From NCBI GenBank assembly GCA_030635405.1, contig DAOVZA010000144.1, forward strand, positions 1-6,206: DNA of 6,206 bases, in the 5' to 3' direction. Below the pieces are notes generated by a model that was not told the DNA's origin, made no database searches, and saw only the letters and a program-made list of their open reading frames with translations. How positions within the stretch are numbered: position 1 is the first letter of the stretch; the number at the start of each line of letters is the position of its first letter. The translations under genes and the position numbers were made by a program. Shown piece by piece: positions 1-5,452 of the stretch. The stretch is from Desulfocapsa sp. GTDB taxonomy: Bacteria > Desulfobacterota > Desulfobulbia > Desulfobulbales > Desulfocapsaceae.

Positions 1-555
1 ACGATCATGGATGGACTGCCAGACACATTCGACATCTTCGTGAATTTCACAGCGTCCATCAACGGAACCACCACATGGTCCATTCATAAGGCTTTTAGCA
101 CAGCGGGCAACAGGACAAAGGCCACCGGTTAAATGGAGAACACAGTCACCACAGCCAGCACATTGCTCAGTCCATTCACCCTGCTCGGCAGATCCGCCAA
201 AAAACGTAGTGTTAAGTGCAGGGTACACCATGGTATCTTTACGGAGATTAGCAATAAAATTCACTCCAACACCACAGGCAGTTGAGACAACGGCGTCATA
301 CTTGCCTTCCCACTGATCAATCTCATCGATGTACTCACGGTCACACTGACGCACCAGGCTTCCAGTTGTGATTTCGATGGACTTTCCAGCTTTTTTCATA
401 CCAAGACGAATAAGAGAAGAGAGTATCTCTGCTTCTCGTTCACCACCAGCCGAACATACTGTGACACAGCCGCGACAGGCCAGAACCAGAACCTTCTTAC
501 AGTCCTTAACCATTTCGACGATCTCTGCCATGGGCTTACGTTCTGCAACAATCAT
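1..555 (-). CDS. metV: MetV-like methylenetetrahydrofolate reductase C-terminal-domain protein (3' end outside window)
   Basis: The 185 visible codons are open from an ATG at 553-555 to the left edge, so the protein is C-terminally incomplete. It has many cysteines: C27xxC30xxxC34 near the N-terminus, then a dense group at C132xxC135xxC138, C147, C152, C161 and C169 with GG and GPCGGS-type turns. This pattern matches the 'methylene-tetrahydrofolate reductase C-terminal' family. In acetogens and many sulfate reducers that protein is a separate subunit (MetV), which binds metal or Fe-S clusters and passes electrons to the flavoprotein MetF. MetF reduces methylene- to methyl-tetrahydrofolate in the methyl branch of the Wood-Ljungdahl pathway. 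The start is supported by GGTGGAG (563-569, complement) 7 nt upstream. The gene lies 63 bp downstream of the extended mvhD frame and probably shares its operon. An internal Met at residue 9 is a weaker alternative start. Family assignment is fairly sure; the gene symbol follows Moorella usage. Confidence 0.8.
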   Translation of the reverse strand, partial: MIVAERKPMAEIVEMVKDCKKVLVLACRGCVTVCSAGGEREAEILSSLIRLGMKKAGKSIEITTGSLVRQCDREYIDEIDQWEGKYDAVVSTACGVGVNFIANLRKDTMVYPALNTTFFGGSAEQGEWTEQCAGCGDCVLHLTGGLCPVARCAKSLMNGPCGGSVDGRCEIHEDVECVWQSIHDR

Positions 556-562
556 TTATTCA

Positions 563-569
563 CTCCACC
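563..569 (-). promoter_or_regulatory. Ribosome binding site of metV
   Basis: On the minus strand GGTGGAG lies 7 nt before the ATG at 553-555. It fixes the start of the partial metV gene. Confidence 0.6.
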
Positions 570-589
570 ATTATCTAAAACGCTATATA

Positions 590-605
590 AATCAGAATAC
601 TGATT
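590..605 (-). other. Small intercistronic hairpin between mvhD and metV
   Basis: AATCAG and CTGATT form a perfect 6-bp inverted repeat around a 4-nt loop. It lies 13 nt downstream of the mvhD TAA and has no adjacent U-run, so it is not a convincing terminator. It may be incidental or an mRNA processing element. Confidence 0.25.
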
Positions 606-618
606 AGTTATTCTTTCT

Positions 619-1032
619 TTAATTCTTAAAAGGACTTGGGCCCAGATCACGAATGCGCCCATCCATTTCTTTGCCCTTTTCAACAAATTCCGGATGCAGG
701 CCACGCGGAAGATGATACAACTATACCCGCTCTCCCTCCACACCTAATTCTTCAAGTGCCGCTCGTACTGCAGCCACACGCTTTGCCGCACGAATACTTC
801 CTTTGACATTATGACATTCATCTTCAGGACAACCGACAACATAAACTCCGTCAGCGCCATCTTCAAAGGCTTGCAGCAAGGTAGTTATCTTCAATTTTCC
901 AGTACAGGGAACCCTGACCAGATTAATACTGGAAGGAAACCCCAGTTGCTCCAGTTCCTTGCCCTCTTCAGCACAACTCTGCTGAGAAGTATAATGGCAG
1001 CTAAACAGGGTTATCGTAGGATCAAAACTCAT
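619..1032 (-). CDS. mvhD: MvhD-like hydrogenase/heterodisulfide-reductase iron-sulfur (delta) subunit, interrupted by in-frame TAG
   Basis: The frame opens at ATG 1030-1032 behind AAGAGGA (1038-1044). It gives 103 codons, then a TAG at 721-723, then 33 more in-frame codons to TAA at 619-621. The sequence carries MvhD hallmarks: C12 in an FSCHYTS segment, VPCTGK (C43), AFEDGADGVYVVGC (C68) and DECH (C73). Proteins of this family carry a 2Fe-2S centre and relay electrons between hydrogenase or NADH modules and Hdr-type flavoproteins; next to MetV the likely acceptor is the methylenetetrahydrofolate reductase. The post-TAG residues (LYHLPRGLHP, then a helix ending RIRDLGPSPFKN) look like the normal MvhD C-terminus. 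The total of 137 residues with the TAG decoded fits the family's usual length of about 140, whereas 103 is short. Either UAG is read through, or this is a nonsense mutation or base error. If translation stops at TAG, the CDS is 721-1032. C20 and T15 stand where a second N-terminal cysteine is often found. Confidence 0.8.
721..723 (-). other. In-frame amber codon inside mvhD (candidate readthrough/pyrrolysine or nonsense mutation)
   Basis: On the minus strand the codons read CGG GTA TAG TTG TAT CAT, with the TAG as codon 104. Family-like sequence continues in the same frame for 33 codons with no frame change. One base change from CAG, GAG or AAG would produce it. The sequence alone cannot separate recoding from mutation. 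Confidence 0.6.
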
Positions 1033-1134
1033 TTCTATCCTCTTAATCGTAATATCAAAAATATTCTTTTATCAGGCAATCCGGCCTCTGGATCAAGCCA
1101 TTCTGACTCAGCCTGAATAGTTTCAGTCTGTACT

Positions 1135-1701
1135 CTAACTCTTAATACCATAGGCTGCGATGAGCCGTTCATCTTGAGATTCATTCAGAGTGATGGCATT
1201 TGCAGGACACTCCTCAACACAGATACCACAGGCACGACACTCTTCCACATCAATGGTGGCCACGCCAAGCGTATCTATTTTTGGAATTTCCCATGGGCAG
1301 GAACGAACACAGGTAAGACAGGCAACACAAAGATCACGCTCAACCTTTGCAGCTTTTCCCTTTTCAATAAGTGTTTCTTCGGTCACATAGCCTTCTTTCA
1401 ACGCAAGCTTAGCCGTTGCACTCATGATATCAGCAAAACTTACATCCTGAGGACAGACAAAGACGCAGGAACGACATCCGGAACAATACCAGAGCAGATC
1501 TGAAGTCAACAAACGCTCCTTCATTCCCATGCGAATCATATGAATAATTTTTCGTGGATCAAACTCGGGTATAGCTTGAGAAACAGGACATATTCCGCTG
1601 CAGGCACCGCAGGCAAAACAGCTATTAAGATGTTCTCCACCCGGAAGTGAAGTGATTTCCCCGTTAAATGCTGGATTAAGTGTAGTAGATGGCTTTCCCA
1701 T
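1135..1701 (-). CDS. Four-[4Fe-4S]-cluster HdrC/ferredoxin-type electron transfer protein
   Basis: This 188-residue soluble protein has four CxxCxxCxxxCP motifs: C28-C38, C73-C83, C125-C135 and C155-C165. The first two, about 45 residues apart and separated by a helical segment (DPRKIIHMIRMG), follow the layout of heterodisulfide reductase subunit C. The last two, 30 residues apart, are a bacterial 2[4Fe-4S] ferredoxin-like domain. It is therefore best described as an HdrC-ferredoxin composite. It probably acts as a cytoplasmic electron wire feeding the MvhD-like and MetV-like proteins encoded downstream. The ATG at 1699-1701 follows an in-frame TGA 18 nt upstream, so the start cannot lie far outside; the ribosome site before it is weak. 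The gene ends in TAG (1135-1137), and readthrough would add only three codons before a TGA. It is the first gene of the leftward operon. No HdrA or HdrB is present in the window. Confidence 0.85.
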   Translation of the reverse strand: MGKPSTTLNPAFNGEITSLPGGEHLNSCFACGACSGICPVSQAIPEFDPRKIIHMIRMGMKERLLTSDLLWYCSGCRSCVFVCPQDVSFADIMSATAKLALKEGYVTEETLIEKGKAAKVERDLCVACLTCVRSCPWEIPKIDTLGVATIDVEECRACGICVEECPANAITLNESQDERLIAAYGIKS

Positions 1702-1711
1702 GAATCGACTC

Positions 1712-1740
1712 GTTACTCACATAAAGGTTCAAACAGTAAC
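1712..1740. promoter_or_regulatory. Inverted repeat in leader of the leftward operon
   Basis: GTTACT (1712-1717) and AGTAAC (1735-1740) are perfect 6-bp inverted arms 17 bp apart. They lie between the candidate promoter and the HdrC-like start codon. They could be an operator or an mRNA stem, but arms this short can arise by chance. Confidence 0.2.
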
Positions 1741-1791
1741 CGTAACTTTCGGCCACCACGTTAGCTGATACATTCCATAAATGAAACTTAT

Positions 1792-1820
1792 AATCTACTT
1801 TAAGAGAACTGATTTGTCAA
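1792..1820 (-). promoter_or_regulatory. Candidate sigma-70 promoter for the HdrC-like/mvhD/metV operon
   Basis: On the minus strand a perfect TTGACA (1815-1820) is followed after 17 bp by TAGATT (1792-1797), which matches TATAAT at 4 of 6 positions. The predicted leader is about 85 nt. The position between two divergent genes fits a promoter. Confidence 0.5.
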
Positions 1821-1918
1821 CAAAATGAAAGCTGTGCACGTCTCAGCGCCCTGCATATTAAGATTTCCACTCCTTTCTCTTGACTTTGATGAAAAGTTGC
1901 TGAATAGTGATACCTTAA

Positions 1919-1949
1919 TTGTCATTTTGAACTCATCCTCTCATATAAT
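1919..1949 (+). promoter_or_regulatory. Candidate promoter for hpt-elbB
   Basis: A perfect TATAAT at 1944-1949 sits only 13 bp before the hpt ATG, with TTGTCA at 1919-1924 as a possible -35 box (spacer 19, slightly long). If used, the mRNA would have a leader of only about 7 nt, which agrees with the absence of a Shine-Dalgarno sequence before hpt. A weaker alternative upstream is TTGACT (1880-1885), 17 bp, then AATAGT (1903-1908). Confidence 0.4.
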
Positions 1950-1962
1950 TTAAGACAAAATC

Positions 1963-2487
1963 ATGGACTCATCAGACAAAGAAATCGTTCTCAGTAAACA
2001 GGAAATCCAGGAAAGGGTCCAGAAAATGGGCCAGGAAATATGCAAAGACTATCAGGGTAAAGAACTTGTAGTTATAGGCGTTTTAAAAGGTGCCTTTGTA
2101 TTTATGGCAGATCTTGTACGAGCCATTGACCTGCCCCTTTCCACAGACTTTATTCAGGTTTCTTCCTATGGTGGCAGTTCATCTTCTTCAGGGAAAATCA
2201 CCCTTGTCTCCAGCCCGACTCAATCCATAGAAGACTGCCATGTCCTTTTAGTTGAAGATATTATTGACACTGGACTCACCATGAAATGGTTGGCTTCTCA
2301 TTTCAGGGATGAAGGTGCTGCTTCTGTGAAAATCTGTTCTCTTATTGACAAATCCGAACGCAGAGAGCATGAAATAACAATCGATTATACCGGATTTGCC
2401 ATCTCTGAAGGATTCCTCATTGGATATGGCCTTGATTTTGACCAGCAATACAGAAATATTCCTGCAATTTACCATCTAAAAACTTAA
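1963..2487 (+). CDS. hpt: Hypoxanthine phosphoribosyltransferase
   Basis: This 174-residue cytoplasmic enzyme belongs to the type I phosphoribosyltransferases. It salvages hypoxanthine (and usually guanine) by transferring ribose-5-phosphate from PRPP to form IMP or GMP. The signatures are in the expected order: GVLKGAFVFMADL (39-51); the flexible loop SSYGGSSSSSG (67-77); the PRPP-binding loop VLLVEDIIDTGLT (94-106) with the catalytic acidic pair and D102; LIDK with K130, which stacks on the purine; and FLIGYGLDFDQQYRNIP (151-167), the base and pyrophosphate site. Length is normal for bacterial Hpt (about 175-180). An in-frame TAA at 1951-1953 forces the start to 1963 or later, and there is no clear Shine-Dalgarno. 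The flexible loop is serine-rich where the family often has T-x-S-x-G. It is followed closely by elbB, with which it probably forms an operon. Confidence 0.93.
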   Translation: MDSSDKEIVLSKQEIQERVQKMGQEICKDYQGKELVVIGVLKGAFVFMADLVRAIDLPLSTDFIQVSSYGGSSSSSGKITLVSSPTQSIEDCHVLLVEDIIDTGLTMKWLASHFRDEGAASVKICSLIDKSERREHEITIDYTGFAISEGFLIGYGLDFDQQYRNIPAIYHLKT

Positions 2488-2497
2488 TCTTTCACCC

Positions 2498-2503
2498 AGG
2501 AGG
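2498..2503 (+). promoter_or_regulatory. Ribosome binding site of elbB
   Basis: A perfect AGGAGG lies 5 nt before the ATG at 2509. It is the strongest ribosome site in the window and contrasts with hpt just upstream, which lacks one. Confidence 0.8.
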
Positions 2504-2508
2504 ATTCC

Positions 2509-3162
2509 ATGAGTAGAAAATCCATCGCTGTCATTCTTTCAGGTTGCGGCAACCAGGATGGGTCTGAAATTCACGAGGCAACTCTCACGCTCTGGGCTAT
2601 TCACAAAAATGGAGCTGACTATCAATGTTATGCTCCAAACATCCCCCAGCATCATGTACTTAACCATATCACCGGCAAAGAGATGACGGAGCAGCGTAAT
2701 GTGCTCACAGAATCAGCGCGTATTGCAAGAGGAGACATCCTTGACCTTGCTACTTTTAATGCCAGCGTACACGATGCATTAATCATCCCCGGTGGTTTTG
2801 GAGCAGCCAAAAATCTCTCCGATTACGCCTTCATCGGAAAAGACTGTAAGATAAACAAAGAGGTGGAAGATGCTATTCTTGCCATGGCAAATCTTGAAAA
2901 GCCTATTGGAGCCCTCTGTATCGCACCAACCATTCTTGCAAAAATCCTGGATGGAGTACTTGTCACCATTGGTCAAGATGACAGCACAGCTCGCGACATT
3001 GAATCCATGGGTGCAAACCACATAACAACAATGCAGGGAGAAATTGCCGTGGACACAAAGCGAAAGGTGGTCACAACTCCATGCTATATGCTTGAATCAC
3101 GAGTGGATCAAATCGGCGACGGTGTTGATCGTTTAGTTCAGGAAGTGATAAAACTTACTTGA
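2509..3162 (+). CDS. elbB: ElbB, DJ-1/PfpI-family glyoxalase III-like protein
   Basis: This 217-residue protein has the same length as E. coli ElbB ('enhancing lycopene biosynthesis protein 2') and shows that family's features. It begins AVILSGCGNQDGSEIHEA, with the acidic residue E20 expected beside the active site. It has the ALIIPGGFGAAKNLSDYA strand-turn (90-107) and the nucleophile-elbow segment GALCIAP with C137, and ends with a TTPCYMLESRVDQIGDGVDRLV segment. Family members are DJ-1/PfpI-fold proteins in which a cysteine-glutamate pair acts on small carbonyl compounds; E. coli ElbB has glyoxalase activity. The link to isoprenoid production comes from overexpression phenotypes and its mechanism is unclear. 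It is cytoplasmic, with no signal peptide. It lies 21 bp after hpt, so cotranscription is likely. It ends TGA immediately followed by TAG (tandem stops). Confidence 0.92.
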   Translation: MSRKSIAVILSGCGNQDGSEIHEATLTLWAIHKNGADYQCYAPNIPQHHVLNHITGKEMTEQRNVLTESARIARGDILDLATFNASVHDALIIPGGFGAAKNLSDYAFIGKDCKINKEVEDAILAMANLEKPIGALCIAPTILAKILDGVLVTIGQDDSTARDIESMGANHITTMQGEIAVDTKRKVVTTPCYMLESRVDQIGDGVDRLVQEVIKLT

Positions 3163-3261
3163 TAGCTCGCAATTGCAGATGAGAGCTCTTGAACTATTCC
3201 CCAAACAAAATTAATTAAAAATAACCAAACTCTTTGTAACCTTCTCCGTACAGGTATTTGA

Positions 3262-4644
3262 GTGATTATAAATTTCACGCTCTATCTGCTTTATGGCCTT
3301 GCATTCTTCACCCTGGGAGTTGCAATTCTTTCCAGGGATGTTCGCTTCAGTGAACTGGGAATCGCAAGAATTATATGGTTGCTTGCACTTTTCGGTATTG
3401 TTCACGGATTTCATGAGTGGCTTGAATTACTGGAAAACGTTGCTCCTGCCATACAAACACCGATTTTTTCTTTATTCCGACTGATTATCGTTGGCATTTC
3501 TTTTTTGTTTCTGCTCTATTTTGGATTATTTCTCAACATCATTACCTTCTATGGTGATCAAGCTCTTCAAACCACGCCAAAGTTCATCAAAGCTCTGATC
3601 GGCGCATCTGCCCTTTCAGTTATTATTGCAGCAATATACTTTGATATCGGAAGTGGCAAAGATGTTAACACCCGTATCTTTGTCGCATTTCCTGGAGGAT
3701 TACTCTCCGGCTTTGGCCTGATCATGTATTCACGAACCGCACGAGCATTCTCGAAGAAAGTGGCAATTAATTTTATTTTTGCCGGCAGCTTCATGATCAC
3801 CTACTCAATCCTGTCAGGAATAATACCATCAAACACAATCGTCCCCTTAGTGGGTGTCAAAATCATTCTGTTTCGTGGCATATGTGCCTTCTTTATTATG
3901 TTCTTCACAATCAGGGCCCTATCAGTTTTCAACCTTGAACAGCGCGAAACAATCAATGAGAAGCTTCTTCGTTTTTCTCAGTCAGAGAAACTCGCATCCA
4001 TGGGGACTCTCGCTGCCGGAATTGCCCACGAAATTAACAATCCGCTCACCAACGCATCGCTTAATCTTGAAATGCTGAAAGACCTGCTGGAAGATGATAA
4101 GAAGATACACAAAAAAATCGATGCCATTGATCGCAACCTCGCCCGAGCCTCACAAATTGCCAAAGAACTCTTACACTTTTCCAGAAACAAAACTGCCGAT
4201 TTTGAACCCATCGACATTAACCATATATTGCAAAGTTCTTACAGTCTTGTAAAAAACCAGCCACTCAGTTCAATTATCAGCATGAACTTAAACAAGGTTC
4301 CAAAAATCATGGGCCTTTCCTGGAAACTTGAAGAAGTATTTATCAACATATTAATGAACTCAATCGATGCCTGTAGTGCTAAGGATAGTATTGAGATTGA
4401 AACCTGTACTACAAGAAACACTGTTCAGGTAATAATTACAGATACCGGCCATGGCATCGTTGAGGAAGAACTTTTTAAGGTTTTTGATCCGTTTTACACC
4501 ACCAAAGAGATAGGAAAAGGCACTGGACTGGGCCTGTCTGTGTGCTATAATATAATTAAGCAACACAGAGGTGAAATAACACTTGTGAGCAGTGAAAATG
4601 GAGGAACTGTTATGACCCTTTCGTTTCCAGTGATAAAAAAGTGA
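3262..4644 (+). CDS. Membrane sensor histidine kinase with 7-helix N-terminal domain
   Basis: This 460-residue protein starts at GTG, since an in-frame TGA immediately precedes it. Residues 1-225 hold about seven hydrophobic helices (roughly 5-23, 36-53, 68-96, 110-127, 139-157, 168-188 and 194-221) that I do not recognise as a named sensor domain. A short linker leads to the HisKA dimerisation domain, with phospho-acceptor H256 in AAGIAHEINNPL. The catalytic HATPase_c domain follows: N box with N366 (EEVFINILMNSIDA), G1 box D394-TGHG, F box FDPFYTTK (408-415), and G2 box GKGTGLGLS (418-426). All residues needed for autophosphorylation are present. The H-box and FDPFYTTK place it near the NtrB/ZraS-like kinases. 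The stop overlaps the start of the following regulator by 4 bp, so the two form one operon. The signal sensed is unknown; a membrane-embedded or redox/quinone-linked signal is conceivable but is inference. Shine-Dalgarno is weak. Confidence 0.9.
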   Translation: MIINFTLYLLYGLAFFTLGVAILSRDVRFSELGIARIIWLLALFGIVHGFHEWLELLENVAPAIQTPIFSLFRLIIVGISFLFLLYFGLFLNIITFYGDQALQTTPKFIKALIGASALSVIIAAIYFDIGSGKDVNTRIFVAFPGGLLSGFGLIMYSRTARAFSKKVAINFIFAGSFMITYSILSGIIPSNTIVPLVGVKIILFRGICAFFIMFFTIRALSVFNLEQRETINEKLLRFSQSEKLASMGTLAAGIAHEINNPLTNASLNLEMLKDLLEDDKKIHKKIDAIDRNLARASQIAKELLHFSRNKTADFEPIDINHILQSSYSLVKNQPLSSIISMNLNKVPKIMGLSWKLEEVFINILMNSIDACSAKDSIEIETCTTRNTVQVIITDTGHGIVEEELFKVFDPFYTTKEIGKGTGLGLSVCYNIIKQHRGEITLVSSENGGTVMTLSFPVIKK

Positions 4645-5297
4645 GCGCTGAAACAATCCTGGTAATCGATGACGATCAAGATCTGCGAGAGAGCATTATA
4701 GAAATCCTTGAAAACAATGATTTCATTGCGAGTGGCTGCGATTGCGCCGAAACAGCCCTTGAAAAAATCAAAACAACTCCTCCACGTCTTGTTATTGTTG
4801 ACAATATGATGCCCGGAATGGGAGGCATGGCTCTCATGCCTCTTTTAAAATTAGACTACCCCAGCATCAAGATCATCATGATTACGGCATTCTCAACGGT
4901 TGAAAATGCAGTGTCTGCCATGAAAAGTGGTGCCGATGATTATCTCAGCAAACCCTTCAGGCGTGATGAGCTCCTGGTTGCTGTACGGCGTAATCTTGAA
5001 GAATTAAAGTTTTCCAGGCAGTTAGCAGACCCCGGTATGGATGATGCTCTAGCCTGCCTTGCAAATCAGATCAGAAGACAAATCCTTGTGGCTCTCACCG
5101 AAGAAAAACAGATGCGATTTATGAACCTGACTCGTCACCTTGGAATAAGTGACCACACCAAGGTAAATTTCCATCTTAAGAACCTTAAAATGCATAAACT
5201 TATTTCACAGGATCGTGAAAAAGCCTACCAACTCACCCCGGAAGGTGAAAAAATGATCGATTGCCTGAAATTACTCTCCAAACGAATTCCCTCATAA
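4641..5297 (+). CDS. Response regulator with ArsR/MarR-like winged-helix output domain
   Basis: This 218-residue protein starts at GTG within the GTGA overlap with the kinase gene, which suggests translational coupling. Residues 1-120 are a complete receiver domain: acidic cluster D10-D12, phospho-acceptor D54 (VIVDNMMPGMGG), T82 and K104 (YLSKPF). Residues about 135-212 form a winged helix-turn-helix: an entry helix (QIRRQILVALTEE), the HTH proper (FMNLTRHLGISDHTKVNFHLKNL), then HKLISQ and the wing (REKAYQLTPEGEKMI). This resembles ArsR/MarR or archaeal wHTH proteins rather than the usual OmpR, NarL or Fis outputs. There is no AAA+ sigma-54 activation domain, although the paired kinase looks NtrB-like. 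It most likely binds DNA when phosphorylated. Targets are unknown; the downstream cytochrome gene is the nearest candidate. Confidence 0.9.
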   Translation: MSAETILVIDDDQDLRESIIEILENNDFIASGCDCAETALEKIKTTPPRLVIVDNMMPGMGGMALMPLLKLDYPSIKIIMITAFSTVENAVSAMKSGADDYLSKPFRRDELLVAVRRNLEELKFSRQLADPGMDDALACLANQIRRQILVALTEEKQMRFMNLTRHLGISDHTKVNFHLKNLKMHKLISQDREKAYQLTPEGEKMIDCLKLLSKRIPS

Positions 5298-5315
5298 TTA
5301 CATATAGCTAGTGGC

Positions 5316-5343
5316 GAGTTGTGAATTTCAGTTCACATAACTC
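5316..5343. promoter_or_regulatory. Inverted repeat between response regulator and cytochrome gene (candidate operator)
   Basis: TGTGAA (5320-5325), a 6-bp spacer, and TTCACA (5332-5337) form a perfect inverted repeat. It extends outward to GAGTT (5316-5320) and AACTC (5339-5343) with a small asymmetric offset. It lies 19 bp after the regulator stop. There is no following T-run, so an operator is more likely than a rho-independent terminator. It resembles half-sites of the CRP/FNR superfamily but has the wrong spacing for canonical CRP. Confidence 0.4.
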
Positions 5344-5442
5344 TGCAATTCAGTGATCAACCTTTCTCTGGAATCACCCCTGTGTTCCCTATACGCTTAT
5401 ATTGTCCGAGGTGTTTTTATCTGCTCAATCAAACAGCAACAG

Positions 5443-5448
5443 GGGGGA
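5443..5448 (+). promoter_or_regulatory. Ribosome binding site of the cytochrome gene
   Basis: The purine run GGGGGA, inside AGGGGGGAA, lies 4 nt before the ATG at 5453 and supports that start. The next Met is downstream of the signal peptide. Confidence 0.6.
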
Positions 5449-5452
5449 ACAC

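Noticed and set aside
552..743. 63-codon minus-strand frame spanning the end of mvhD and the gap before metV
   Set aside because: It overlaps the post-TAG continuation of mvhD in a different frame, overlaps the metV start and has no family-like sequence. The mvhD continuation explains the coding character here.
1126..1137. TAG stop of the HdrC-like gene as a second recoded amber
   Set aside because: Readthrough would add only three residues before TGA, and the protein looks complete at TAG. It most likely acts as a normal stop, which slightly weakens the pyrrolysine idea for mvhD.
1044..1150. Shifted open frame after the HdrC-like gene (minus strand), with a plausible-looking stretch EWLDPEAGLPDKRIFLILRLRG
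   Set aside because: The HdrC-like protein already ends at a reasonable place after its last cluster. The shifted frame gives only about 38 codons, without a clear start site or recognised motif, so a frameshifted C-terminus cannot be supported.
811..1503. Plus-strand open frames over mvhD and the HdrC-like gene
   Set aside because: They are antisense to genes with clear cysteine motifs and show no recognisable protein features.
3163..3261. Terminator or promoter between elbB and the kinase gene
   Set aside because: Short complementary words (AGCTC / GAGCT) and an AT-rich stretch exist, but there is no stable stem with a T-run and no acceptable -35/-10 pair. TTGAAC at 3189 lacks a matching -10 box.
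5320..5337. Canonical CRP site TGTGA-N6-TCACA
   Set aside because: The spacing between the TGTGA and TCACA half-sites is 8, not 6, so it does not fit canonical CRP; kept only as a generic inverted repeat.
5298..5452. Sigma-54 (-24/-12) promoter for the cytochrome
   Set aside because: No GG-N10-GC pair in the right context was found. TGGCGAG and the GGAATCACCCCTG stretch both fail at the -12 element.
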